Source: Forficula auricularia
Taxonomy: Eukaryota; Arthropoda; Insecta; Dermaptera; Forficulidae
Direction of reading: 5' to 3'
Assembly (NCBI GenBank): GCA_024734495.1
Contig: JALMQS010000099.1
Location: 70,003,335-70,067,334 of the forward strand
Length of the DNA: 64,000 nucleotides
A program made the position numbers and the translations under genes. The notes beneath the pieces were generated by a model. It had not been told where the DNA came from and ran no database searches. It worked only from the letters and a program-made list of their open reading frames with translations. This document shows positions 9,561 through 19,552 of this stretch, piece after piece. Each line of letters starts with the position of its first letter. Position 1 is the first letter of the stretch.

Positions 9561-10018
9561 TCAATAAAATTTATAATTCCAGCAGAGGACACACTCTTTT
9601 ATTGTCTCCTTCAATTTATTTTTATTTTGAAATTCTACTTAAAATTGAACACAATAAGTTACCATTTGCATTCTTGAATCAAGAGTAGACAACACTTCCT
9701 ATTTTCATTATTATTATTATTTATTGAGGGAGACAATAAAAGAGTGTGTCTTCTGCTGGAATTATAAATTTTATTTATTTTATAACGAGACTATAGTTTC
9801 GAGGGCTTTGCCCTCTTCATCAGTCTATTACAATGTATTCACAGGAATTAATTTATTCATAATTCCTGTACAATACATGTAATAGACTGATGAAGAGGGC
9901 AAAGCCCTCGAAACTATAGTCTCGTTATAAATAATAAAATTTATAATTCCAGCAGAAGACACACTCTTATTGTCTCCTTCAATATATAACAATTCTGCTA
10001 CTCTCGGCAAAAACTTTC
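9553..10018. mobile_element. Fold-back elements next to the last NAT10 exon
   Basis: A half copy at 9553-9625 is followed by a complete palindrome 9722-9995. Both arms have 'ggagacaataaaagagtgtg' outside and CTGATGA-A-GAGGGC-AAA-GCCCTC-GAAAC inside. The right edge ends in GCAAAAACTTTCAATTTA, a terminus also seen at 34458, 44925 and 22640. It ends only about 40 nt before the exon D acceptor. Confidence 0.7.
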
Positions 10019-10059
10019 AATTTAGTATTATTATTATTAATCTCTTACTTTTGTTTTTT

Positions 10060-10079
10060 AGAAGGAAAAAACGCTCTAG
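10060..10079 (+). promoter_or_regulatory. NAT10: Competing 3' splice sites for the last NAT10 exon
   Basis: A strong polypyrimidine run ends in TAG at 10061. Entry there, or 3 nt later at AAG, reads KEKTL and then the stop TAG (10077-10079). That same TAG is itself a possible acceptor (CTCTAG|CGG), which restores phase 0 and opens the full basic tail. Which one is used cannot be decided without transcript data. Confidence 0.6.
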
Positions 10080-10166
10080 CGGAGAATTAAAAATGATTCA
10101 TTAACTGAAGAACCTACAAAGAAGAAAAGACAAATAAATAAAAAGAAGAATTTTAAAAAGTTTTAA
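10080..10166 (+). CDS. NAT10: NAT10/Kre33 homologue, terminal exon D
   Basis: With the distal acceptor, phase 0 gives RRIKNDSLTEEPTKKKRQIN followed by KKKNFKKF and stop TAA (10164-10166). NAT10/Kre33 proteins end in a lysine-rich tail thought to serve nucleolar localisation, so the composition fits. With the proximal acceptor the protein would end 5 residues after exon C instead. Confidence 0.7.
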   Translation, partial: RRIKNDSLTEEPTKKKRQINKKKNFKKF

Positions 10167-10350
10167 TTCATCATTTAATTATTTTTTTTAAAAAGCTATA
10201 AATATATTTTTAGTATATTTTTAGCTGCTAAAGCAATTTAAATAAATATGTATATTTAAACATTCTATACAAATATTAAAATTGTATGTTATTTATTTAT
10301 GTAAATATTATCTCTAATATTTTAAATAAAATATTTTTATTATAATAAAA
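10167..10350 (+). terminator. NAT10: NAT10 3' UTR with poly(A) signals
   Basis: AT-rich sequence after the stop has AATAAA at 10241-10246 and again at 10325-10330, both within 170 nt of the stop codon. Either could direct 3' end formation. A hAT terminus begins about 40 bp further on, so the transcript probably ends before it. Confidence 0.6.
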
Positions 10351-10391
10351 CTATATTATTATTTTTCACTCTGAAGCATTCCTTTAGAGTA

Positions 10392-11340
10392 GAGGTCGCC
10401 AAAGTGGTCTATATAGACCCCCAGGGGTCTATTTAACAAAAGCGCGGGTCGATCTGATCGAAAGGGTCTATTGGGGGTCGAAGAAAAAACATTTCTTAAT
10501 ACGCAAATCACACATACCTAATTGAGTATGTAAAATTTGTGAATTTTTTTATAATTGACTTAATATCATTTTCTTTATAGAACATAAATTAATAACATAT
10601 ATTTATTCGGGTGAAACAAGTATTTACGTGCCACTGCACGAACTCTGCACTTCTGGTTTATAAGTCATATGCATATGTGCGCATGCTCATGTCCAAATGT
10701 CACGTGTGACGAGCATTGACTTAACAAACGCAAATATAAATATTTAGATCTTCATTGCTACGTAAGGATTATCAGTATTTTTCAAATCTGCGACAATTAG
10801 AAATAAAAGAAGAAGACTTGGAAATATATACAGGTCATCTGCAAAAACTGAGCGACGATTTTAAACTGCGCTTTGTTGATTTGGAAAACATTGAGATCCC
10901 TGATTGGATTATTGTGCCATTTTCTGCTCAAATTGAAAACGTGGACATCAACCTGCAAGATGAGCTTGCTGAATTATTAACGGATCTTGAAGCAAGGACG
11001 CTTCTTAAAAATTTAACAATAAGCAAATTTTGGACAAATATAAATATAATGCAAAAATATGTAAAACTTTACGAAATAGCTCAGCCATTTGTGCTAGCAT
11101 TTCCAAGTTCCTATATGGTTGAAGCCGGTTTCAGTCACGTAAATTCAATCTTAACTAAGTACAGAAATAAATTAAATGTGGAGTTTCGAGGGGATTTAAG
11201 ATTAAAATTGACCAATTTTGAACCCAATATTGCGAACCTTGCAAAAAAAGACCAGGCACACCCATCTCATTGATTAAGGAGCAATACATCTGTAGTTACT
11301 TTACTTATTATTTCTACTTATTTATAATTACTTATTATTT
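10392..11340 (+). mobile_element. hAT transposon remnant
   Basis: Left end TAGAGGTCGCCAAAGTGG resembles a hAT TIR (consensus CAGAGGTCGGCAAA) and runs into C/G-rich subterminal repeats ('acccccaggggtct'). It carries the transposase tail at 10755-11273. The right TIR was not found; fold-back sequence takes over at about 11343. Confidence 0.65.
10755..11273 (+). pseudogene. hAT transposase C-terminal fragment (SCAND3/ZBED5-like)
   Basis: A 172-codon open frame. MVEAGFSHVNSILTKYRNKL and GDLRLKLTNFEPNI match the end of hAT-type proteins annotated as SCAND3/ZBED5/FAM200-like, i.e. the hAT dimerisation region in which the CERxFS motif is replaced by VEAGFSHV. The N-terminal BED finger and catalytic core are absent. 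It is open throughout, so either young or only recently truncated. Host use cannot be excluded, but the hAT end beside it argues for a transposon. Confidence 0.8.
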
Positions 11341-11342
11341 AA

Positions 11343-11430
11343 TATTGAAGGAGACAATAAAAGAGTGTGTCTTCTGCTGAAATTATAAATTTTATTTATT
11401 TATAACGAGACTATAGTGAAGAGGGCAAAG
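11343..11430 (+). mobile_element. Half fold-back element
   Basis: Begins with the 'ggagacaataaaagagtgtg' arm seen at 9722 and stops inside the GAGGGC stem, where Helitron-like sequence takes over. Confidence 0.55.
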
Positions 11431-11446
11431 CTTTCACATGTTCACC

Positions 11447-11984
11447 TGACAGCGCCACGGGTACTGTCTGACAAGGGCTTTTTATATATAAGATAATTAT
11501 ATAAAATTCTTTGCCCGATATACTCACTCACTCACTCATCAAAACAGGCACTAACCACTGGACATAGAAACATGAAATTTGGAGAGGATATTACATCTAT
11601 GACATAGGGGCTCACTAAGAAAGGATTTGCTCGAAATTCGACCCCTAAGGGGGTCAAAGGGGACAAAGTGTGTTTTCACAGATTATGCGATATCTCTTAA
11701 GGATGATAAAATATCTACTTACTTTTTACTTATAAAAATACTAATCCCAAAATGTGAGAGGGGGCAAAAAATTAATACTCTCTTCGATATAGATCAAATT
11801 TTGTAATGTTAGTATTTAAGACTATATAAAATGTATGCTGTAAAAATCAATAGCCAAAATGAGTGCGTGGGGGCGAAAGAGGGGTAAAGATATTACAAAT
11901 ATATATTACAGACTTAATAATCACATGCCGAGACGCTGCCCGCCAGGGCCACCATCCCGGAGGGCGTGCCGAAGGAGCAGCTCG
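11447..11984 (+). mobile_element. Helitron-like element (CTCG family) with an opposed 5' fragment
   Basis: Its 3' end is the GC-rich module (GAGACGCTGCCCGCCAGGGC then GGGCGTGCCGAAGG) followed by AGCTCG and T. At 11447-11494 the minus strand carries the 5' end TCTTATATATAAAAAGCCC of the same family, so two copies meet head to head. No coding. Confidence 0.6.
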
Positions 11985-12439
11985 TTTTTATAAGTGTAAT
12001 AGAAATTTATTTTAAACATGTTGAAACATGAATTTTCAACTATGATTCTTTCTCATCACGATATAAAATTTAAGAATGGAAGTCAGTAGAAAATTTATAT
12101 TAATGCGAAAATATTTATATTTCCAAAATGAAAAACTCATTAGATTTTGGACTTTCTAGCTTTAGTAGGTACTTTAAGAAAATGCCGAATATACAATTTA
12201 TATCCTTGGCGCAGTGGCGTACCTAGGGTGTGGGGGAAGGAAGCACATATTTTGGGGCGGCATTTTTTATATTTAGCTATAGTTGTTATAGTTTTGATTG
12301 ATCTTTTATTATTAGCCTTCTCGGCTTTATTTTTTACATTTATAGTTTTACATTTATATTTTTACATATAGTTTGACATATTAATTTACAATTTTAGGTA
12401 CAAGTAATATAATTCTTCACATTAACAGTTTCAATATAA
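11985..12439. other. Unassigned AT-rich stretch
   Basis: No gene. The only landmark is a single CAGTGGCGTACC end at about 12212, similar to the hAT-type ends at 8758 and 39188, with G-rich sequence after it. Confidence 0.4.
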
Positions 12440-13105
12440 TAGGACATATTAATAAATAAACTGCAACGGATCGTTGCTAAACTTTATCCAAATTCATTTG
12501 AAATATTAATATGTTCTTGAGTAAAGTACTTTAAAATATAATTTTACTAAAAACTTTATTTAACCTTTTTTGTGGTCCCCAAGGTACTTAATTAGGATAT
12601 TAAATTTCATCAAAATTGGTTAAGTCATTTTCAAGATATTTAGAAAAAACTAAAAAAGTACTTAAATAAAGTACTAATGTTTGTGGACCGATATGTACCA
12701 AAAACTAATCAGCGCTTCATTTTGTTAAACTAATGGTAAGTTTTCAATTTCATTTCAATCAGCGCAAAGGTGTGGAAAAATCGTGGACGAAAAAAACGAT
12801 AACACACATACATACATACATACATACATCCCCACGCACTTCCAAAAAAATGGCACTTTTTGGCCTCTCGACGAGATTCCAGGTAACTTTTGGCAAAACC
12901 GTCACGTGCTAAAATTCAATCTCATTGAATACTTCAATTTGTGACCTTAATTGAGTCTATGGGTTCCGTAGTCTTTACCTGAGGACCCTTTGAAGTCGCG
13001 CTTGCAGCGAGAGCGATTCCAATACTTTCTCCCATGCTTCGCATTGGATAAAGTAAAAATGAGAAAGTGGAACAGGTAAAGAAAAGAAGATATCTATGGT
13101 AGATA
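12440..13105 (+). repeat. Dispersed repeat, partner of 17640-18500 (inverted)
   Basis: About 600 bp match the minus strand of 17640-18500, including 'tgcaacggatcgttgctaaa', the tetranucleotide run (CATA)n at 12805-12828 (GATG-type in the partner), and 'ccgtagtctttacctgagga'. Both have the same internal order, so they are copies of one element. No coding function apparent. Confidence 0.75.
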
Positions 13106-13204
13106 TTATGTCTCAACAGAATAAGAAAACACATCCCGGCCTATACAGCTTCCCTTATCTACAGAACAATAACATCGCCACATTCCATGTAGTGCCCGAT
13201 AAGT

Positions 13205-13690
13205 TCCGTATGTAAAACGGATTTTGACGGGCTACAAAAACCCCAGAATAAAGCAATGAGAAATACACCAAAGGGCAACAGGCACACCAAGCAAAACAAT
13301 GTTTGGAGCATTTTAAAAAGTTGTATTATATGATGTATAGCTACAATAGCTAATAAAGATTATTATCTTTGTAAAATGTATTCTTTTAATTTTCGTTTAA
13401 ATATTATAAGACTGTCACATTGTTTTAACTCTGTTGGAATGTCATTATACATTTTTATGCATTCATAAAATAAACTTTTTGCGCACTTTTCGTTCTTCGA
13501 AATTGTATCATAATATTGTCTGCTTGCCTCGTTCGACCCTCCACTAATACTATTTTATTTCCTAATTCTATGGGCAGCATTCCCTTTATAATTTTAAAAA
13601 TAAAAATACAAACATTATAGTACAACCTTTGCCTTATAGACATAAATTGCAATAGTTGACATGAATAAGAAAAACGAAAAAAAATTACAA
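13205..13690. pseudogene. Rearranged CR1-like LINE fragments
   Basis: On the plus strand 13210-13310 reads LQKPQNKAMRNTPKGNRHT. On the minus strand 13690-13360 reads SIRQRLYYNVCIFIFKIIKG followed by MLPIELGNKIVLVE. Both are typical of the segment after the LINE reverse transcriptase, and they are adjacent in intact elements. Here they face each other, so the copy was inverted or two copies are juxtaposed. Stops present. Confidence 0.6.
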
Positions 13691-14030
13691 GCGCTCGAAA
13701 TGGATGCGATGGATTGCAGAGTGTCGAGATTGGAGCATATCCCAAATACAACTATAAGGGACAAAATGAAAATGGAAAACGACATAATAGATAGAATAGA
13801 AAGGAAGAGATTAATATGGTACGGACACCTCAAAAGAATGCCGGAAGATAGGTGGTCTCATCAAAATATGGACCTGGATGCCCACGGAAAGACGGAGGAG
13901 AAGAGGAAGACCGAGACGAACGTGGAAGCAGGGAGTAGATGAGGCAATGACCAGTAGCCAACTACAAGGGCAAGACATTCTGGATAGAGAGAATTGGCGT
14001 GTTGGATGCGGAAAACGGCGTATGCTGTAG
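13661..14030 (+). pseudogene. LINE C-terminal remnant (RLEHIPNTTI type)
   Basis: Reads KLQALEMDAMDCRVSRLEHI, PNTTIRDKMKMENDIIDRIE, RKRLIWYGHLKRMPEDRW, then after a frameshift near 13888 RGRPRRTWKQGVDEAM and NWRVGCGKRRML with a stop at 14028-14030. This is the C-terminal end of a common insect endonuclease/reverse-transcriptase LINE. Confidence 0.8.
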
Positions 14031-14104
14031 AACAAACCGCTTTATTATATATATAATGACATCATTTGAAAATGACTAAAGAAATTTCAATTCTATAACT
14101 TTTT

Positions 14105-14739
14105 AACCGACTTCAAAAAAGGAGGAGGTTCTCTATTCGATTGAATTTTTTTTTTTTTTTTTTTTGCCTATGTTACCTCATATCTTCGCCAATTGTCAAC
14201 CGATTTTGAAATTTTTTTTTGCATTGGGTCCAGTCTAGCTTCCGATTGGTCCCATTTTTTTCGATTTTTTCATAGGTATTAGACCTTTTTTATTAGGTTT
14301 GTTTAGACCTAACCTCTTTGTTTATGAACCGATTTCGATGATTCTTTTTTTATCCGAAGAGGGTGTCTTAGGCCCAGTTGTATGTCGCAAAGTAAATGCT
14401 TTTTACCACTAACCAAGGTAGATGGTAAATGGAGCCACTGGGATGGCCAATCAGATGACAGGCACATTCAGTGGCTGCCTGTCATCTGATTGGCCATCCC
14501 AGTGGCTCCATTTACCATCTACCTTGGTTAGTGGTAAAAAGCATTTACTTGCGACATACACCGGGCCTTAGACGTTTGGCGGGTACGCTCGCTTATAGGT
14601 ATAGTTTGTTTGGCACCGACTTTAAAAAGTAATTTCGTGTTAATATTTCGTCGTTTAGTTGTAACTAAATAAGATATTAATTATTTTATACCTTTTAGTG
14701 TATTTTTATATTTGTTGCATTTAATTTTTGAAGTCGGTT
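14105..14739 (+). mobile_element. ACCGACTTC-terminal inverted-repeat element
   Basis: Left end AACCGACTTCAAAAAAGGAG and right end TTTTTGAAGTCGGTT are inverted repeats. The same family makes the cluster at 31687-33705. A Harbinger-like MITE (14371-14567) sits inside it. A long T-run follows the left end in every copy. Non-coding. Confidence 0.75.
14371..14567. mobile_element. Harbinger-like MITE with TTA TSD
   Basis: A 197-bp near-perfect palindrome starting GGCCCAGTTGTATGTCGCAA and ending with its inverse (...ACACCGGGCC). TTA lies on both sides (14368-14370 and 14568-14570). A GGCC-type TIR with a 3-bp TWA duplication is the PIF/Harbinger signature. Removing it makes the ACCGACTTC element continuous. 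Confidence 0.8.
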
Positions 14740-14865
14740 TTTATTTTTTTCTTAAAAATTTTTATATACACTTTTTTGAGTAATTTCCTTATCCGTATTT
14801 GACATGAGTATATTTCTTTAAAAAGACTTTAATAATAATTTGAATATTCTTCATTGTTGGCATCT

Positions 14866-15044
14866 TATTATTTTGCCTTTTCAGCCTTTCTAGCCATAAG
14901 CCAATTTACAATACTAATTATATTTTTTTCTAAATTTGTCTCTACCCTCGGGGTCAGATTTTAGCTGGATGGCTCGAGTCGGATTCGAACCCGGGTCCCC
15001 TGGTTAGCAGGTTGGCATGCTACCACCTAGCCTATCTGACCCCC
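14866..15044 (-). mobile_element. tRNA-derived SINE, family 1, with 13-bp TSD
   Basis: Flanked by ATTGTTGGCATCT (14853-14865 and 15045-15057). The minus-strand head starts GGGGTCAGATAGGCTAGGTG (A box) and has the B box GGGTTCGAATCC about 50 nt later, then a 3' body ending GGCTTATGGCTAGAAAGGC. The anticodon-stem region is not a plausible functional tRNA. Sister copy with an internal deletion at 7292-7448. Confidence 0.88.
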
Positions 15045-15349
15045 ATTGTTGGCATCTAATTAAATATTCAATTTTATTTATTTATAGTTGTTAAATTTCC
15101 GAGAAATGTATGAGTCACCAAAAGCAGATTTAAAGGAACAGAGAGCGAAAGAGACAGAGCGATACAGAATAAAGCCAGGAGGGAAAGAGAGAGAGAGAGA
15201 GAATTTCTGCTGGACAGAGGAGGAGGAGAGGAGTCGGAGTAGAGGGGAAATGTGTCCACTATACCGAATTATTATTTAAATTTAACAAAGCTTTTATTTT
15301 ACTTTTGATGAGAGTAGGCCTATGAATTATATTTATTTGCATTTGCATA
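15045..15349. other. Short low-complexity stretch
   Basis: Contains a GA-rich run (about 15176-15205) and no convincing gene on either strand. Confidence 0.4.
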
Positions 15350-16159
15350 TCTACTCTTATTAAACGAGCAAAAATTGTATATTTATTTGTATATATATTT
15401 GTTTGTATATATATATTTGTATCTTGGTTATATTTTGAAAATGACTCTACCGATTTTGATTAAATTCACGGGTTAGGGGTTTTTGGGGTGAGAATTCGAT
15501 CTGTCACGGTCTCATCTTCGACAAAATTGTTTTTGATGGGTTTTTCGTAATCAAATTAATTATTCTCAGGTAGACAAATCCCATTCTTAGGGTTTTAAAA
15601 AAGGTTTCCCTTTTCCTTTTATTCCCAGGCAGACAATGGGTTGTTTGTTTCATTGTTCTAAAAGGCCTTGAAGAAGTATTGTGATTGTGGATTTTAACAT
15701 ATTTTGTTCTCTCTATACGTTAGAAATACTTTATAATTATAAACGTTTTATAATTGTTTTTATAAAGAACTTTATTTATTTAATAGAAAAAAAATAATCA
15801 AGAATTTATTTAAAAATATATTTCGCATAAGCAGGTCTCAATTTTCTGAAAAAACAACACAAACAACACAATTTTGATAGGTTTTATTTATTAATTGGAT
15901 GAATAAAAATGAATCATATGGTTGAATCAAAACAGGTGTAGAAGGTGGGGCGAAGTGGTGGGGAATCCTGGGGTAGGGAGAGGTTTCGGGAGTGGGGTCG
16001 AGCGGGGGGTGGGGGGGGGGGCTACATTGGGCGACTATTATATATTTTTGTATTTTTTAATTTGAAAAGGGCTCTCAAATAAAAATCGACCTTTTTATCA
16101 GAATTTTAAATTAAAAATAATATTAAAATAAAGCTTTTAACTGCTGTGCCTCCAGGTAC
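15350..16159 (+). mobile_element. Helitron-like element (GTAC family)
   Basis: Starts TCTACTCTTATTAAACGAGC after A and ends GCCTCCAGGTAC before T. Other copies: 59367-60022 (+), 63135-63913 (-), and one running off the window from 63914. The terminal hairpin ACCGAGC-ATT-GCTCGGT of the sisters is decayed here. The interior has a G-rich tract (15950-16022). No coding. Confidence 0.65.
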
Positions 16160-16734
16160 TTATTTTTAAAAGTTAAACTTAATTTCTTATGTGGCTGGTT
16201 ATTGGGGACTTGGACTTGATAAAAATTGGAAGTTAACTTTTTAAAATGTTGCTACGTTTCACAGTATATTTTTCTGCTTCCTCAGGCAATCTACAAAACA
16301 ATAACAACAATTGTAAACATATGAAGTCATTATAGCCTAAGCATATTTTATTTCAGCTGACCATTAAATATGGACAAGCTGAAAATAATTTTAATCGATA
16401 TAAGAGTTTTGTTACCTTTTTCAGATTTTCGCTTATAACTCGAAAACCATGCGTCCTATGGAAAATTTCACTTTTATCAAATCACCTACTTAAAAGTTAA
16501 AATCGGTTCAGCCGTTTAGCCCAGGAATAAGTCTCTCAATTTGCATGCTAAGTAGTAAGCTATGCGATATTCTCAAATTCATCTCAACTCGAATGACTTC
16601 AAGAACAATGACATGCTTTTTTTAAAAAAACATACAATCCTCTACAAGGCTTAATTAATGCAAGTTACAATAATATCAATAAATAACAATATAAACAATC
16701 TATGGTGTTATAAAGTTGTAGCACCATAGTAGAA
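16160..16734. other. Unassigned AT-rich stretch
   Basis: No gene, no clear repeat structure. Phrases such as 'ataactcgaaaaccatgcg' resemble decayed element interiors. Confidence 0.35.
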
Positions 16735-17269
16735 CAAGTGTCATCCTTCAATTATCTCGGCATTCAGATTACCAGCTCCGAAAGCGTTAGCGAGGAAGTC
16801 AGGCTCCAATCTATTAAGGCGTCCAAAATATCAGGATGCCTGAATGAAACGGTTTGGTCAAACAAGTTTCTGGGAACGGAAGCAAAAGTTCGCATATATA
16901 AGACCGTTGTGCGACCAATTTTGACATATGCGGCCGAAACAAGAACTGACACCGAAAAAACAAGAAAAATATTGGAAGTTTGTGAGATGAAAACGCTACG
17001 CAGAATTGCGGGTAAAACAAGGATGGACAGGGTAAAAAATGAAGATATTAGGAAAAGTGCAATATACAAAATGTCAGCGTATGGGTCCAAAGGAGAAGAA
17101 AAGAATGGAGTGGACACGTATTGCGAATGAATGAAGACCGGCTGGTGAGGAAGGTACATGACAACATCCCTACCGGGAAAAGAAGACGGGGCCGTCCAAG
17201 AAAACGATGGAAAGACGCTCTGGAGTAAACAGGCTTTTAGCCTAACAATAAGAAGAAGAAGAAGAAGAT
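16735..17269 (+). pseudogene. LINE C-terminal remnant with AAG-repeat tail
   Basis: Reads FNYLGIQITSSESVSEEVRL, NKFLGTEAKVRIYKTVVRPI, LTYAAETRTDTEKTRKILEV and MKTLRRIAGKTRMDRVKNED, the region just after the reverse transcriptase in a widespread insect LINE. The frame breaks near 17100. The 3' end is a short (AAG)n tail at 17251-17267. The enzyme domains are missing (5' truncation). Confidence 0.85.
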
Positions 17270-17410
17270 AAACAATCTTGTCAATGACAATGTATTAAAC
17301 AAATTTTCTCTGAATTCCCAACAGTTGAAGATTACTTATATTTAATATTATAAGCTTATTATATAATTAGTAGAGATTGTGGTGTTAGTGCAAGGTGAAA
17401 CATCTTTAAT

Positions 17411-17552
17411 AAAGATAAGAGTAAATAAATATTATATTTAATATTGATTTAGTATGAGTTAAGGATACTAGGTTAATGTGAAATAAGTGACCTAGTATCC
17501 TTAACTCATACTAAATCAATATTAAATATAATATTTATTTACTCTTATCTTT
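17411..17552. repeat. Perfect 63-bp inverted repeat
   Basis: 17411-17473 and 17490-17552 are exact inverses with a 16-nt spacer. The spacer and arms have no ORF. Perfect identity implies recent formation or gene conversion. Likely a small MITE; no TSD identified with confidence. Confidence 0.85.
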
Positions 17553-17639
17553 AAGCTTAAATTATAATGTTTTTAATGTTTTTTGCTATTCAGAAATGCC
17601 TTAAACACGAAGAAAAATCATTGTCAAGGTTGATTTTGT

Positions 17640-18500
17640 TTGTCGTCTGTCGAGATTCCAATACTCTCGAGACCCTATAAAGATGAGATCTCCAAAGCGT
17701 GCTTAGTGACGGTCCATGGGGATTCGCTTTAGAGAACTAAGGGAGTGAAAAAAATGACTTAGGCACTCCGCTCGCGGGGCGTAAGGCCTCTTTCACACGA
17801 GAGACTCGGTATCCAGCCACAGGTGGCTCGAGCCACTGGACACCGATATTTGATGCACCCAATTTACGTCTTGTTACGTCAAGATTCATCTTTTTACTTT
17901 ATCCAATACGAAGCATGGGTAAAGTATTGTAATCGGTCTGGCGGCAAGCGCGACTTCAAAGGGTCCTCAGGTAAAGACTACGGAACCCATGGACTCAATT
18001 AAGGTCACAAATTGTAGTATTCAATTAGATTGAATTTTAGTACGTGACGATTTTGACAAAAATTACCTGGGGTCTCGCCGAGAGGCCAAAAAGTGCCATT
18101 TTTTTTGGAAGTGCGTGGGGATGGATGGATGGATGGATGTATGTGTGTTATCGTTTTTTTCGTCCACGAATTTTTCCACACCGTTGCACCGATTGAATTG
18201 AAATTGAAAACCTATCAGTATTTTAACAAAATGAAGCGCTGATTAGTTTTTGGTACATATTGGTCCACAAACATTAGTACTTTATTTCAGTACTTTTTTA
18301 GTTTTTTCTAAATATCTTGAAAATGACTTAACTAATTTTGATGAAATTTAATATCCTAAGTAAGTACTTTGGGGACCACAAAAAAGGTTAAATAAAGTTT
18401 TACTGAAATTATATTTTAAAGTACTTTACTCTAGAACATATTAATATTTCAAATGAATTTGGATAAAGTTTAGCAACGATCCGTTGCAGTTTATTTTTAT
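17640..18500 (-). repeat. Dispersed repeat, partner of 12440-13105
   Basis: Minus-strand copy of the repeat at 12440-13105, extended at the left by about 200 bp containing 'ccacaggtggctcgagccac'. The tetranucleotide run is GATG-type here (18119-18140). Confidence 0.75.
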
Positions 18501-18603
18501 ATATGTATAAGAGAAGATAATAATATATTAGATATCGCGTGTAAACACCCATTTAATACCAACTCTCAATTCAATGTCAAATTAAATGAAATATAATTAA
18601 TGT

Positions 18604-18881
18604 TTGTATGGTTGAGTTGAACTCTCTTAATTCGGTATCCATTAGAGAGGGGTGGGGGAGGGATCCTCTCCTCCGAGGGAGGGGAAGTGCCTACTTCCCA
18701 GCCGTCGTGCTTTCAACTTCAGACATTCAGACTCGTTCGGGCTTTTCATTTGGAAACAACTCAAGGGAGCCAACGTGCTTATTCACCGAAGTTATTTTTC
18801 AAGTGTCACAAGCATTGGGAACCCCGCACTTATACACGTATCTTCCGATTAGTGACATTTCACCAGTATCTTCAGAATTTG
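18604..18881 (+). other. Exon-like GC-richer block with a splice donor
   Basis: A block of higher GC than its surroundings ends GAATTTG|GTAAGTTA, a good splice donor, followed by a T-rich tract. Open frames cross it (MVELNSLNSVSIREGWGRDP in one frame), but none resembles a family I know. It could be a 5' exon of an unseen gene or of a retroelement. Confidence 0.3.
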
Positions 18882-18973
18882 GTAAGTTATATTTATTTTT
18901 TTTTTTTATTAATTATTTATTATTCTTTAATTTTAAATTAACTCAATATAGTCCATCGTATGTTTATCATAAA

Positions 18974-19180
18974 GGGCCGTCCATAAAGATTTTTAGAGCC
19001 CCTTCTGTTTTGTGACGTCACACTATCACTTTTATAATTTTTATATTTATATTTTAAAATTTTATAATTTAACAGTGACATCACAATTTTTAAGTTCCTC
19101 GGGCCCCTCTGTCACATTTTGTCACAAATATGAGATGCTTCCTCCCCCCTTACTGTGTGATGTAATTTATGGACGACCCC
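18974..19180. mobile_element. MITE with GTCCATAAA termini
   Basis: Left GGGCCGTCCATAAA and right ATTTATGGACGACCCC are inverted repeats, and TGACGTCAC-like sequence follows on both sides. About 207 bp. This TIR type is common in animal genomes. The TSD is ambiguous (AAA/TAA). Confidence 0.7.
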
Positions 19181-19552
19181 TAAGCATTGTTTTAGTTTGA
19201 GGTGAAATTTTTAGTAATGAAGCTGTTAAAGCTTTTACTTTTGTGATTGATATGATTTAAAGTTGAAATTTTAGTAAAATATCACCCATAATTAATTATA
19301 ATTATTTATTGAACACGAATAATACAATAACGATCGCAGAATAATTCGATCGAAAAGTCGTAGTTTTATTGTATTATTTATTCGTAAAAATAAATAATTA
19401 TAATTAATTATGTGTGATTTTAAATTTTAACAAAATTGCAATTCTAAAGTATTATTTTATTTAAATTTAAATCTTTAATAATATGTAGGTACTTACTTAA
19501 TTTATTCTTTAAATTTATCATCAGATTAATAAATCATGTACATTTAAGATTT

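Noticed and set aside
9722..9995. Classical intramolecular hammerhead ribozyme
   Set aside because: The core has an extra base and the flanking sequence gives at most two base pairs for stem I in this palindrome; kept only as a hammerhead-like motif.
10755..11273. Domesticated host gene
   Set aside because: Open frame, but hAT-type TIR sequence lies just upstream and only the C-terminal part remains; a transposon remnant is the simpler reading.
14937..15044. tRNA gene on the minus strand
   Set aside because: A and B boxes are present but the acceptor stem does not close, a long non-tRNA body follows, and TSDs flank the whole unit: it is a SINE.
15088..15279. Charged ORF with GA-repeat
   Set aside because: Open only because of GA-rich low complexity; no start context, domain or partner.
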